IMG/VR virus record: IMGVR_UViG_3300025154_000005
Location: 28,304-92,303 of that record
DNA from: a virus
Length of the DNA stretch: 64,000 nt
Strand: one strand, 5' to 3'
Below, in pieces: positions 22,670 through 32,250 of this stretch. Each line of letters starts with the position of its first letter. The stretch's first letter is position 1. The notes below the pieces were generated by a model, which searched no databases, had not been told where the DNA came from, and saw only the letters and a program-made list of their open reading frames with translations. Position numbers and translations under genes: made by a program.

Positions 22670-24220
22670 ATGAATCAAAAATTTGTAAAATACCTAATGC
22701 TAAGCAAGAGTGATATAACTCTTATGGCTGCTGGTACTGTAATTAACGAACCTAGTGACTTAACTGAAGGTCAATTAGCAATTGTAAATAGCGCTAATAC
22801 AACTGTTGTAGCGGATCAAACTGGTACAGCTCCCTATTTAGTAAGAGTGGTTCAAAGAGTAGGTGATGAATTAATTTTCTCTCCTTGGATAGATGCAAGT
22901 AAATTGCGTAAAGTAAGTGCTGTTACAGGTGTTAAATCAACTGAACAAGTATCATTTGTTGGATACAATGGTACAAGTGGTTCCCTAGGCGGTGCTCCTG
23001 CATCAATTGCTGATTATATCTTAAAAGGTATTATCAAGAATACTAAAACTACTTATAACTGTACTCCTTTTATTGCACATTGGTCATATCAAGCTGCTGC
23101 TTCAGCAACTGAACAAACCATTGCTGCAGGATTACTTACTAGTTTTAATACTTGGGCAAAAAGATTTCCTGAGAAAGTATTAGCTTGTGAATTAGTAGCT
23201 GCTACAACTTCTGTTGCTGCATTTACAGGATCAAGTACCATTATTAAAGTTACTAATGGTAGTAAATCTGTTGCAACTTATATTAAAGCTGCTGCTGGTA
23301 ATGTTACACTAACTGCTTCTACAGCAAGTGTAGTTACTAGTGCTGTTGTAAACATTCCTTCATGGAATGGTAGAACATTTACTTTTAGTGCTGTTGCCCT
23401 TGGTAGTGGTGCTGGTAGACATGTGGTTTATATTGGTGGAACTACGTATAATGTAGCTGATGCTGGTACAGATGCTCAAAATGCAACTGCTATTGCTGCT
23501 TCTATTAATGCTGGAACTCAAGCAACTGCTTCAGTTGATACTGCTGCATTAACAATAACTTATAATGAAGGTCAGTACTTTTTACCTCCTATGGTATTAT
23601 CAAGTGATGATGACTCTACATTTAGTAATGTAGCTGTAACTATCGCTTCTGGTGATGCTATTCCAGTTAAGTATATTAATGGTGCTGCTACTTCAGCTGC
23701 TGCTACTTTTACATTGGCTACTGAATGGCAAGGACCAACAGGTTATGTATATGAAGGAACAACTGCTGCTACTAATGCTGGTATTACAACTCTTAATGGA
23801 GATGACTTTGGATTAAAATTCACTGGTAAAGCACTTCCTGTAAACTTTGAAAAACGTAATTATGAAAAAGTACGTTTTGAATTAGGATTAGATGGTGACT
23901 TCCCCACTGCTGCTTTAGTAACAGATTCTGTTGCTGCTTCAGAAGGTATTGGTGTATATGCTCAGATCGGAACTCTTGAACGTCAAGCTCAAATGAATGA
24001 AGGTCAAGCATGGTTAAGCGCTTATCCATCTGTTAACTACAGAAATGAAACAGCTAAAATGGCTGCTGAAGATTTTCCATTGTATCAAACAATTGTAGAT
24101 TTCTACGATGATGCAATGACTCCTGTTTTAGGTGATACAGTGAAGTCTTACGCTACAGTTATTATAGCTACTCCTAATGCTACTGGACATGGATTAATTG
24201 GTGATGTATTTGGTATCTAG
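22670..24220 (+). CDS. capsid auxiliary / structural protein, 516 aa
   Basis: The sequence has a conserved-looking N-terminal part (about 1-200), a middle low in charge and very rich in Ala/Thr/Ser/Val (about 205-370), and a C-terminal part with normal composition (about 385-516, GLKFTGKALPVNFEKRNYEK...). The middle looks like an inserted Ig-like or beta-sandwich domain exposed on the virion. It is followed by a strong hairpin terminator at 24253, so it ends a transcription unit. Crassvirales encode an abundant auxiliary capsid protein of about this kind. Confidence 0.6.
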   Translation: MNQKFVKYLMLSKSDITLMAAGTVINEPSDLTEGQLAIVNSANTTVVADQTGTAPYLVRVVQRVGDELIFSPWIDASKLRKVSAVTGVKSTEQVSFVGYNGTSGSLGGAPASIADYILKGIIKNTKTTYNCTPFIAHWSYQAAASATEQTIAAGLLTSFNTWAKRFPEKVLACELVAATTSVAAFTGSSTIIKVTNGSKSVATYIKAAAGNVTLTASTASVVTSAVVNIPSWNGRTFTFSAVALGSGAGRHVVYIGGTTYNVADAGTDAQNATAIAASINAGTQATASVDTAALTITYNEGQYFLPPMVLSSDDDSTFSNVAVTIASGDAIPVKYINGAATSAAATFTLATEWQGPTGYVYEGTTAATNAGITTLNGDDFGLKFTGKALPVNFEKRNYEKVRFELGLDGDFPTAALVTDSVAASEGIGVYAQIGTLERQAQMNEGQAWLSAYPSVNYRNETAKMAAEDFPLYQTIVDFYDDAMTPVLGDTVKSYATVIIATPNATGHGLIGDVFGI

Positions 24221-24252
24221 TAGATAACCTATATTTACTATATATACGTTCT

Positions 24253-24300
24253 GAAAGCAGGAGTATTTTCATACAAAATGAAAGTACCCTGCTTTCTTTA
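24253..24300 (+). terminator. long hairpin terminator
   Basis: GAAAGCAGGAGTATTTTCAT pairs almost completely with ATGAAAGTACCCTGCTTTC (24253-24296) over a 5-nt loop and is followed by a short T-rich stretch. It lies 33 bases after the stop of the 516-residue structural gene. Confidence 0.75.
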
Positions 24301-24327
24301 CTTAACAAAATAATTATACTATGAAAC

Positions 24328-24651
24328 ATGTACATAATAAAAGAACTTCATAAAATGGAACAAATATTGAATACCACATGGTTTGCTGCCAATCTTGGTG
24401 CCCTTTACGTAGGATTAAAAACTAAACTAATTCTATTACAATTAAATATTATACATTCTGATGTAGAAACTTTACGCTATATAGCCTTGATAATAGGTAT
24501 TATATCAAGTATTGTATTCTTAGGATATAATATATCAAAGTGGTATCATCAAGTATTAGTAACAAAAAAGTTAAAAGAAGATAATAATATAGAAAATTTG
24601 TTTACCTTTGTAAGAAGTAAACGTAGTAATAATATTAAAAATAAGAAATAA
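24328..24651 (+). CDS. membrane protein with one or two helices, 107 aa
   Basis: A helix at about residues 20-40 (WFAANLGALYVGLKTKLILL) and a stronger one at 51-68 (YIALIIGIISSIVFLGYNI) are followed by a basic cytosolic-type tail (KRSNNIKNKK). The start may instead be Met10 (24355). It lies among virion genes, far from the endolysin, and may be a second holin-like or an envelope protein; I cannot decide. Confidence 0.5.
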   Translation: MYIIKELHKMEQILNTTWFAANLGALYVGLKTKLILLQLNIIHSDVETLRYIALIIGIISSIVFLGYNISKWYHQVLVTKKLKEDNNIENLFTFVRSKRSNNIKNKK

Positions 24652-25211
24652 TGCCAGCTTCAACATTAGCAATAGATATTAACTTGTATATTTCATCTGA
24701 TGCCACCTCAATAACTATTACGGATGATACCCAAGCTTGGGGAACAGACGGAATAGAAAAGACTAATATTCTTGTAGCAACTTTAGAAATATACGATGAT
24801 GAGATATATACTACTCTATTACATACTGAGGATGTTGTAGATATTCTTGGAGTAGACAGTAGTATTGAAATAGATATAGCAGATTTTTCAGAATCCTCCC
24901 TAGGTACAGAATTACCTAATGGAGTTTATGGATATAAACTTTCTTATACACATGATGTTGTAGGATTTGATAGCCCTGTAGTAAAGACTGATGGCGTATT
25001 CTTTTCAACAAGATTACTTGAACAAGGAATTAATGATGATTTATTAGAGTTATTAACTGGAGTTCAAGCTTATAATTATAAAATGGATTTTCCTAAACTA
25101 GAGGAATTACGAAGACGAGATAACATTTTATTTGCGATAGAAGCTGCCGAGTTTCTTTCACAAATAGATAATGTTAAGACTTTAATAGATTTCTCAGAAA
25201 GATTAGAATAA
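24651..25211 (+). CDS. hypothetical virion-region protein, 186 aa
   Basis: The first 120 residues are beta-rich and acidic and look like an Ig-like sandwich (ITITDDTQAWGTDG...). The last 60 are helical. It overlaps both neighbours by one base (AATGCC start; TAATGA end). It is probably a structural accessory protein of the fibre region; the function is unknown. Confidence 0.5.
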   Translation: MPASTLAIDINLYISSDATSITITDDTQAWGTDGIEKTNILVATLEIYDDEIYTTLLHTEDVVDILGVDSSIEIDIADFSESSLGTELPNGVYGYKLSYTHDVVGFDSPVVKTDGVFFSTRLLEQGINDDLLELLTGVQAYNYKMDFPKLEELRRRDNILFAIEAAEFLSQIDNVKTLIDFSERLE

Positions 25212-25486
25212 TGACTGCACAAGAACTATCAACATATAAGACACTTGTACTAAGTTCATATGTTAATTATGTACTCGAATTGGATAATAGATCTAAAGTA
25301 TCAACATTAGACTTAAAATACGAATTTGATAGCAAACTATGGATATTAGGTAAAGCTATAGGAATTATATTAGAATATGATGTTTTAGGCGGAAATTACT
25401 ATAGTGCTGTTGATATGATGAAATGGCAGGATATTATGAACGACATAATGAAAAGTAAATGGTATATTGATTTTGATATAACTTAA
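25211..25486 (+). CDS. hypothetical helical protein, 91 aa
   Basis: This all-helical small protein has many Tyr/Leu residues. It is coupled to the previous gene by TAATG and precedes the collagen-like fibre gene by 1 base. It could be an assembly partner of the fibre, but nothing in the sequence proves it. Confidence 0.5.
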   Translation: MTAQELSTYKTLVLSSYVNYVLELDNRSKVSTLDLKYEFDSKLWILGKAIGIILEYDVLGGNYYSAVDMMKWQDIMNDIMKSKWYIDFDIT

Positions 25487-25487
25487 T

Positions 25488-26744
25488 ATGAGTACAAAAT
25501 TAACTGGTATAGACTTCCGAAAGGAATTAGATAAATTATCATTTATTAATGAAAGTGGTGTTCCTGGTGCAGATGGTACAGATGGAACTGACGGTGCAGA
25601 TGGTAGAAGTATTGTTTCCATTATCAGAACTGTTGGTGATGGAAGTCCTGGTACTACGGATACTTATACAATTACTTATAGCATAGCTCCATTAACATCT
25701 ACATTTAATGTATATCATGGTGCAGATGGTGAAGCTGGAGTAATTGGTTTAACAGGTGCTACAGGAGAAACGGGTCTTACTGGAGCAACTGGTGCAGCAG
25801 GAGCTGACGGTGCTGATGGAGTTGATGGTAAAACATTGTATTATGAAAACTATGATCCTACAGATGAGGGAGTAGACGACGATGGATGGATTAACTTTCT
25901 AACATGGGATTTCTTTAAAAAGGAAGCTGGAACTTGGGGAACAATAGGTAATATATTAGGTGCTACAGGTGCTGCAGGTACTGATGGTACTGCTGGGGAT
26001 CAATGGACTAATAGTGCAACAGATCCAACCAATGATACAGTATTAGATTATAATCTATATTGTATTCAAACAGTAACTGATCATGTGTGGGTTAAATATA
26101 TAAATACATCAGAGTGGGTAGACTTATTTTCTATATCAGGAGATAAATATTATGGAACATCTGTTACTGCAACTAACTTAAGTGCTTATACTGTAGGAGA
26201 TGATATCACATTGACTGTAGAAGCAGGATTATCTTATTCTATAGGACAATTTCTAGTTATTGCTAGTTCGACATCTTTATACTTTGTAGGTAAAGTAGTA
26301 TCTTATTCAAGTACAACTCTTGTAGTTGAAATGACATATAAAGTAGGTAATACAACATCTAGTTCATGGACAGTTAATTTAGCAGGTATTACTGAATCCT
26401 TATCTAACCCTAGATTTTATTATATAGAATTACCTAATGCTGCAACTCTTTCTCAAAGATGTGATACAATTGCAGAACAACCTGTAGGATGGACAATAGA
26501 TAGTGGGGATCAATTAAGTAATCCTTTATCATCCAATTCTATAGATTTAATAGTTTATCATAATTTAGGTAAAGAAGTAGTAGATGTAATGGTTAAATCA
26601 ATTACTGTAGATAAACAAGTTAAACTCATTGGACCGGTAGCTTATGCTACATTTGAAGATAATGATACTAAAACTTATTTATGTATAAAATCTTTTAGCG
26701 AAACAGCTACTTCTTTAGGAATTTTTATTACATTTGAAGATTAA
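25488..26744 (+). CDS. collagen-like fibre protein
   Basis: Three Gly-x-y tracts are visible: residues about 24-42 (GVPGADGTDGTDGADG), about 84-121 and about 160-172 (GATGAAGTDGTAG). They are separated by beta segments, and one includes the typical phage module YENYDPTDEG...W. The C-terminal 200 residues form a beta-rich globular part ending in a domain of the type '..YHNLGKEVVDVMVK...'. Collagen-like tracts form trimeric rods in phage fibres and can help bind mucus or the host surface. At 418 residues it is a short fibre, perhaps one of the head fibres. Confidence 0.8.
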   Translation: MSTKLTGIDFRKELDKLSFINESGVPGADGTDGTDGADGRSIVSIIRTVGDGSPGTTDTYTITYSIAPLTSTFNVYHGADGEAGVIGLTGATGETGLTGATGAAGADGADGVDGKTLYYENYDPTDEGVDDDGWINFLTWDFFKKEAGTWGTIGNILGATGAAGTDGTAGDQWTNSATDPTNDTVLDYNLYCIQTVTDHVWVKYINTSEWVDLFSISGDKYYGTSVTATNLSAYTVGDDITLTVEAGLSYSIGQFLVIASSTSLYFVGKVVSYSSTTLVVEMTYKVGNTTSSSWTVNLAGITESLSNPRFYYIELPNAATLSQRCDTIAEQPVGWTIDSGDQLSNPLSSNSIDLIVYHNLGKEVVDVMVKSITVDKQVKLIGPVAYATFEDNDTKTYLCIKSFSETATSLGIFITFED

Positions 26745-26760
26745 TTTAAAACAAAATAAT

Positions 26761-27188
26761 ATGAATGATTTATTTAAAAGCTTAATATCATTGTTTGGTA
26801 GAAATACTCAAAAAGGATTTGCTGAAGCAGGGTGTCAATTAATTAGTGGTGCTACAACAATAAAAGGAAACTTCTATGGGTTTTCTATTGGTGCAACTAA
26901 ACCCGATACTTTAAAATTGTAACAGCCAATGTAAAATTAAATGGTGTATTATTTAAGAATCCAATAACTGCTGCAACCAAACTATTATATGCAGCCGAGG
27001 GACTAACAACATTAAGTCTTACAAATTGTAGAACAGAAGGAACAAATATGGATTATATTACAGATGTTGTAACTGGTAAAACATTTACAAATTTTACGCA
27101 TATTGGAAATGATTGTGTGGGATTGGTAGGGGCACACAAAACGCAAACCCCAACAAATACATTAACAAGTGGAAGCGTAGGAATTTAA
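26761..27188 (+). CDS. virion-region protein requiring a -1 frameshift
   Basis: The 0 frame (26761-26922) stops after 53 residues, but the -1 frame continues without a stop for 90 codons from 26916 to 27188. The switch point is the heptamer T-TTA-AAA (26910-26916), a canonical -1 slippery sequence in the correct phase. The joined 142-residue product starts MNDLFKSLISLFGRNTQKG and continues after the slip as IVTANVKLNGVLFKNP. Both parts have normal composition and the downstream part has no start of its own near the slip. Programmed frameshifting or a recent indel in the A run would both explain it. The start at 26761 is chosen because 26734 lies inside the previous gene. No family is recognised. 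Confidence 0.6.
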
Positions 27189-27229
27189 TAACACTTTAAA
27201 CTAAATGTAATGACAAACGAATATAAAAT

Positions 27230-30200
27230 ATGAGTGAATATACATCCTTAGTTTCTTGGGAAACAAAACTTATTGATGTTCAAGTTGTACTTGGGGAACC
27301 ATTTTATTATACCTGCAAAGTTGCAAGTGTTAATCCAAATGATTTTGCTCCAAATACTCTTGGTATTGATAGATTTTATGTAGTTGATTATACAGGTAAA
27401 ATTTACCAAATTACGGAGATAGTCGATGTCCCAACTAAGACAATTAAGATATATGACTTAATAGAAGATGCTGATGAAGGTCCGTATATTTCCGAATCAG
27501 CATTTGTTTACCAAACAAGAACTGGTATAAATGTTCTCACTCAGGCGCAACGTAAAAGATTACATCCTTCTGCAATGGATCAGATATGGAATATTGAAAA
27601 CAATATTATTGGAGGTGATTACTTTTGGAACAAAGCATGGGGTGCTGCAAGAATATATGGTGGTATAATATCATCCAATGGTGATGGAACTATAGATATA
27701 ACCGCAGGAAAAGGATTTATTAAAGCATCTGATGATGTAATTGAAATGATTCCAGATGATGATCTTGATGCTCCTATCTCAAAGAATAGTTATGTTGAAT
27801 GGGACGTAGTATCTTCATTAGCATTAGTTGATAATGCTTATAATTACATTTATTATGATGGTGTTGATGCTCAGATAAAAGTTACAACAGACTTATATAC
27901 AATGTCTTTTTACCAAGACTTTTCATTAGGTAGATGTTATAGAACAGGTAACGATGTGGTTGTTAGATTATGTGGTACGAATGTTTGGAATTTTAATCGT
28001 AGAGTTCAATTATTTGGAGAAGAAAGGTTTCCAGTTGAACATGCTAAAGGATTAATGATAGGCAATCCTAGTGGTTTATATATCAGTATGACAGAAGGTA
28101 TTCTATGGGCTGAATTAGTTAATAGATTCACTGTCGATGCGTTTGATTCAAGTGGTACAGATAGATTTACTTATTGGTATAGGGATGGTGCAGGTGATTG
28201 GACAAGTGTTGCAACTCAGTCGGTAATAGATAATACTAACTGGGATGATAATACGGGCACACTTAATGAATTAACAGCAAATAGATATGGTGTACATTGG
28301 GTATATGTTGTACACAATTCAACAATACATGTTGTTTATGGACAAAGTGATTATACATTGGCTAATGCAACTGAAGCAACACCGCCAAGTTCTATCCCAG
28401 GACTATTGGCAGCTTACTCCACTTTAATCGGTAAGATTATAGTACAAAAGGGTGACGTAGTATTTTATTCTGTTGAAAGTCCTTTTGTTGAAAGATTTAG
28501 TGTGTCAGGAATAACAGATCATAGTGAACTGTCAGGATTAACAACAGGTGATCCACATACACAATATCCTTTATTATTAGGTAGATCGGGAGATATATTA
28601 AAGATCGATGAATTGCAGGAATTTACTTTAGATAATGGTATAACATTAGATTCAGGTTTAATAAAAGATGGCAGATTCTTTAATTCAACAGATGCTGCCC
28701 CAACATTAGATACAGAACTAGTCAATTTAAAATATTTAACAGATACCATTAATAGTGCAAGTAACTATCAATATAAAGGCTACATAAATGTAAACACAGA
28801 TTTTCCCTTAATAGCAGACGTAGTTGATGGGGATTGGTACACAATAGGTACGGATGTAACCGATGATGCAGGCGCAACTTATACCAATACAGGATTAAGT
28901 TTTACCATTGACCAGACTATATATTGGGATGGTTCAACATGGCAAGATTATGCCACAATAAATGATTCAAACTATTTATTATTAGGCGGCAGAGCAGGCG
29001 GACAAATAGCAGCAGGTGGTACTGCTGTAACTGATAGATTGATATTAAAAGGTACGACAGGCAATGGTACATTAACGAGTCCTGCGATACAATTTAATGT
29101 AGGTAATAATGGGGCAACTAACGCATTGACTATTTTAAATAATGGAGTAGTAACGCTTGGTTACACTTCTACTAATAGATTATTACTACCTTTAAGAAAT
29201 GCCCCTGCTACTCCAACTATTGCCTTTGGAGATGGAGATAGTGGTTTTTATGAAGGTTCAGACGACTTATTATATTGTTCAATAGCAGGAACATCTTCTT
29301 TTGTTTTTTCATCCATAGGATTAGCAGCAGGATCGGGTACAACGGGTAATGCATATATGCTAAAACAGGTATCTTCAAATGTATTACCATGTTGGTCATT
29401 TGCAGGAGATACAAATACGGGAATAGGTAGAGGAGGAGTAGATATATTATCATTAATTGCAGGAGGTATTGAATCAGTTAGAATAACTACTACTGCTTTA
29501 TTAACAAATACTATTTCAGAATACACGGCATCCAATGGTGTATGGATAGATGGTTTAGGAATAAAAGATACAGGTATAAACTTCGAGGTTGGTGCAACAA
29601 CCAGGATATTCAAAGACGGTAGTAATAATTTAAACTTTACCGATGCTGTTTTAGGAACTAAAACTTTAACTGAGTTATTTAACAATATTGCTTCACATAC
29701 ACATGGTAATATATCTAATGATGGTAAGATAGGTTCTACAACAGGGTTGATGATTAAGACCGGTGCTAGTGGTGTATTAGAAGCATTAGCAGCAGGTTCA
29801 GCAGGACAATTTTTGAAATATGATGGTACTTGGGATATGCCAGCAGGCGGTATTACATTTCCTTATATAGTAGATGATGCTTCTACTAATACGGCTATAG
29901 AAATAGCCGAATTCAGAAGAACTTCTTCAGGAGCTCCTAGTAGTGGTATTGGTGGATATTTAAGTTTAGGTGTTGAAGATGATTCAGGTACAACACGCTA
30001 TTTACGACTTATGCACATTTTAACCGACGCTGTTGGAGCAGGTTCTCCTAATTCTATGATTAAATTACAAGGATATACAGGAAGTGCAATATCTGACTTT
30101 TTAGCTATAAATTCATCTGGAACAGGAGTTGCTGGGTATGGTAATGATTCTATAGCTATAGGATCAGGGGCGTCCGCTACAGCAGCTAAATCTATAATGT

Positions 30201-30781
30201 TAGGTAGCGGCTCTAACTCATTAGCTAATTCATTTAAAATTATACTTAACGGAAGTACAGTATTTCATGCCGGCACAACATTAGGAACACAAATAACAGT
30301 AAATGCTGATCCAGATACAAATTTAATAAATGTCGTCAATGGTGTTATTGCTTACGATAGTACAGATCATGAAATTAGAGCATATAAAAATGGTTCTTGG
30401 GGAAGTATTGTTTCTGGAGAAAAGAATGTTATTCATATAGCCAAAGCAGAAGTACTTTACACAAATCAAACTCAAACAACTATTATTACATTACCTGCTA
30501 ATGCTGTAGTATGGAGTATGGGATTAGAAGTAATAACAGTGTTTAATGATAGTGGAACGGACTTTTTAAATATTGGAACCACAAGTGAGCCTAATAGATA
30601 CTTAGACTCAGGAGTTTTGTCAAGTCTCTTGTTTACCTTTGCGACGTTAGATATCTATAGTTATTCCCAAAGTGCAGAAAGATTATCTGCTACAACAAAT
30701 ATTACATTTACTTACGACGGTCAAAATAATGATGCAACCCAAGGACAAACATTCGTTTACATACATTATAGTTTACACTAA
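27230..30781 (+). CDS. large tail fibre / receptor-binding protein
   Basis: This 1183-residue, Gly/Ser/Thr/Asn-rich beta protein has several phage-fibre hallmarks. The segment DHSELSGLTTGDPHTQYPLL (about residues 429-448) is a linker common in tail fibres. 'SDGxxDGTxD...G' repeats occur, along with a late SIAIGSGASATAAKSIMLGS stretch typical of head-domain-like fibre repeats. The N-terminal 250 residues differ and probably anchor it to the virion. The last 120 residues look like a compact beta domain. It most likely decides host specificity. Confidence 0.8.
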   Translation: MSEYTSLVSWETKLIDVQVVLGEPFYYTCKVASVNPNDFAPNTLGIDRFYVVDYTGKIYQITEIVDVPTKTIKIYDLIEDADEGPYISESAFVYQTRTGINVLTQAQRKRLHPSAMDQIWNIENNIIGGDYFWNKAWGAARIYGGIISSNGDGTIDITAGKGFIKASDDVIEMIPDDDLDAPISKNSYVEWDVVSSLALVDNAYNYIYYDGVDAQIKVTTDLYTMSFYQDFSLGRCYRTGNDVVVRLCGTNVWNFNRRVQLFGEERFPVEHAKGLMIGNPSGLYISMTEGILWAELVNRFTVDAFDSSGTDRFTYWYRDGAGDWTSVATQSVIDNTNWDDNTGTLNELTANRYGVHWVYVVHNSTIHVVYGQSDYTLANATEATPPSSIPGLLAAYSTLIGKIIVQKGDVVFYSVESPFVERFSVSGITDHSELSGLTTGDPHTQYPLLLGRSGDILKIDELQEFTLDNGITLDSGLIKDGRFFNSTDAAPTLDTELVNLKYLTDTINSASNYQYKGYINVNTDFPLIADVVDGDWYTIGTDVTDDAGATYTNTGLSFTIDQTIYWDGSTWQDYATINDSNYLLLGGRAGGQIAAGGTAVTDRLILKGTTGNGTLTSPAIQFNVGNNGATNALTILNNGVVTLGYTSTNRLLLPLRNAPATPTIAFGDGDSGFYEGSDDLLYCSIAGTSSFVFSSIGLAAGSGTTGNAYMLKQVSSNVLPCWSFAGDTNTGIGRGGVDILSLIAGGIESVRITTTALLTNTISEYTASNGVWIDGLGIKDTGINFEVGATTRIFKDGSNNLNFTDAVLGTKTLTELFNNIASHTHGNISNDGKIGSTTGLMIKTGASGVLEALAAGSAGQFLKYDGTWDMPAGGITFPYIVDDASTNTAIEIAEFRRTSSGAPSSGIGGYLSLGVEDDSGTTRYLRLMHILTDAVGAGSPNSMIKLQGYTGSAISDFLAINSSGTGVAGYGNDSIAIGSGASATAAKSIMLGSGSNSLANSFKIILNGSTVFHAGTTLGTQITVNADPDTNLINVVNGVIAYDSTDHEIRAYKNGSWGSIVSGEKNVIHIAKAEVLYTNQTQTTIITLPANAVVWSMGLEVITVFNDSGTDFLNIGTTSEPNRYLDSGVLSSLLFTFATLDIYSYSQSAERLSATTNITFTYDGQNNDATQGQTFVYIHYSLH

Positions 30782-30825
30782 AGAAAGTTGAATTAACATA
30801 ACTTATATAAACAATTAAATAGATA

Positions 30826-30855
30826 TTGTTAATTAAAATAAATATTGTATATTTG
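30826..30855 (+). promoter_or_regulatory. Bacteroidetes-type promoter before the lysis genes
   Basis: TTG (30826-30828), a 19-nt spacer and TATATTTG (30848-30855) match the consensus. The first gene downstream starts at 30880. It could separate lysis gene expression from the fibre transcript. Confidence 0.65.
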
Positions 30856-30879
30856 TAAAATAAAGTAATAATTAAAATT

Positions 30880-31038
30880 ATGACAAAAGAAACATTGGAG
30901 ATTAGGAAACAGGAATTAATGCAACAACGTGAACAAGCTATTGCACAGTTAAATCAAATTATAGGAGCTATTGCTATAATAGATGAAATGATTCAAAAAT
31001 GTGATATTGAAGAACCTATTAAGAAAGTTAAGGAGTAA
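30880..31038 (+). CDS. small coiled-coil protein before the endolysin, 52 aa
   Basis: A complete frame encodes MTKETLEIRKQELMQQREQA... ending VKKVKE-like (EEPIKKVKE). It is almost wholly helical, with Gln/Glu-rich heptads in residues 4-35, suggesting a coiled coil. It lies 25 bases behind a promoter and 2 bases before the endolysin gene. Similar short coiled proteins occur upstream of lysis genes in Bacteroidetes phages, but the role is unknown. Confidence 0.6.
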   Translation: MTKETLEIRKQELMQQREQAIAQLNQIIGAIAIIDEMIQKCDIEEPIKKVKE

Positions 31039-31040
31039 TT

Positions 31041-31469
31041 ATGTATAACTTTGGTAAAGTATCTAAAGATAGATTAAATACTTGTCATGTAGATTTGAAA
31101 CTTATTATGACTACTGCTATTGCAATTTCCAATATAGATTTTGGTATTGCAGAAGGATATAGGTCCATCGAAGATCAGTATAAGTATTTTAAGGAAGGTA
31201 AAAGCAAAATAGATGGTATTGCAAAGATGGGTAAACATAATTATAAGCCGTCTTTAGCTGTTGACATTTATATATTTGTAAATGGAAAAGCTGTTTGGGA
31301 TAATGAACACCTTAGTTATATTGCAGGAGTAATCCATGCAGTTACAGAATTACTTTTTGAACAAGGTAAAATAACTCATAGAGTTAGATGGGGTGGAAAC
31401 TTTGATATGGATGGTGAATTATTAGAAGAAACCTTTGATGATAGACCTCATTTTGAATTAATAAATTAA
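31041..31469 (+). CDS. M15 family peptidase endolysin
   Basis: This is a peptidoglycan peptidase of the VanY / L-alanyl-D-glutamate type (M15, T5 lys and Ply500 relatives). The zinc motif H-x4-S-x-A-x-D is present as H66-NYKP-S71-LAVD75, and the second part DRPHFEL supplies H137. The RWGGNFD stretch upstream of it is also typical. Its 142 residues are the normal length for a single-domain enzyme, and there is no signal peptide or cell-wall-binding domain, so export depends on the holin-like protein next door. Confidence 0.9.
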   Translation: MYNFGKVSKDRLNTCHVDLKLIMTTAIAISNIDFGIAEGYRSIEDQYKYFKEGKSKIDGIAKMGKHNYKPSLAVDIYIFVNGKAVWDNEHLSYIAGVIHAVTELLFEQGKITHRVRWGGNFDMDGELLEETFDDRPHFELIN

Positions 31470-31480
31470 ATATAAATTAT

Positions 31481-31678
31481 ATGAAAAGTAGATTAAAAAG
31501 TTGGATGACAAGTCTTATTGGATTTGTAATAATAATCTTTGCAGGTGTTATGTTCTATATGGATAAAATTGATCTTACAGCATTTGGAACAATGATAGCA
31601 TTAGGATTTACGTATTTTGTAGCCAAAGACACTCTATTAAATGGAGTAACTCTTGGAGCAACTAATATTAAAGAGTAA
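31481..31678 (+). CDS. holin-like membrane protein
   Basis: The 65 residues have two hydrophobic helices (about 9-27 and 33-48), a basic N-terminus and a short polar tail. It is placed between endolysin and spanin-like genes, the usual holin site, and overlaps the next gene by one base (TAATG). It would form the inner-membrane lesion that releases the endolysin. Confidence 0.75.
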   Translation: MKSRLKSWMTSLIGFVIIIFAGVMFYMDKIDLTAFGTMIALGFTYFVAKDTLLNGVTLGATNIKE

Positions 31679-32250
31679 TGAAAAAAATACTTAATTGGTT
31701 AGTAGTTATAGTTATTATAATAGGATGTTTATTTATTCAACGTAAATTTTTTCCTACTGTAATAACTACAACTACTTCCGATACTGTTTGGCAAGATAGT
31801 ATATATGTATTTAATTATATTCCTAAGCCTTATCCTGTATATATTGACACAACAACTGTTGATTCAGTTATATTACCTATAGATAGTGCTGCAATAGTAG
31901 CTGCATATTTAAAAGTAAATAAACTTTATTATTCAACATATACTTATAAAGACACTTTAAAAAATGATAGTATAGCATATATTGAGTTAACACAAAGAAT
32001 TACACAAAATAAACCTATTGAATATAATCTCACTTACTTAAATAAAATACCTTCAGTAATTAATAATACAACTAATATTTATAGTCAAAATGAACTTTAT
32101 CTTGGTGCAGGAATAGGATTACATAGTTTTACTCCTGGATTGAAATTTAAGCATAAAAAGGGCTATATAATTGAAGGCAATTATGATGTACTAAATAGTA
32201 GTATTACAGTAGGTGCTTATGTTAATATTAATAAATTAAAATTATGGTAA
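31678..32250 (+). CDS. spanin-like membrane-anchored periplasmic protein
   Basis: An N-terminal helix (residues about 4-22, WLVVIVIIIGCLFIQ) anchors the protein in the inner membrane. A Thr/Asp/Tyr-rich periplasmic domain follows (about 30-130), and the C-terminal 55 residues are beta-rich and amphipathic (ELYLGAGIGLHSF...GAYVNINKLKLW), resembling outer-membrane strands. Position in the lysis cassette and topology suggest a one-protein spanin linking inner and outer membranes. The lack of a classic lipobox argues against a two-component system. Confidence 0.5.
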   Translation: MKKILNWLVVIVIIIGCLFIQRKFFPTVITTTTSDTVWQDSIYVFNYIPKPYPVYIDTTTVDSVILPIDSAAIVAAYLKVNKLYYSTYTYKDTLKNDSIAYIELTQRITQNKPIEYNLTYLNKIPSVINNTTNIYSQNELYLGAGIGLHSFTPGLKFKHKKGYIIEGNYDVLNSSITVGAYVNINKLKLW

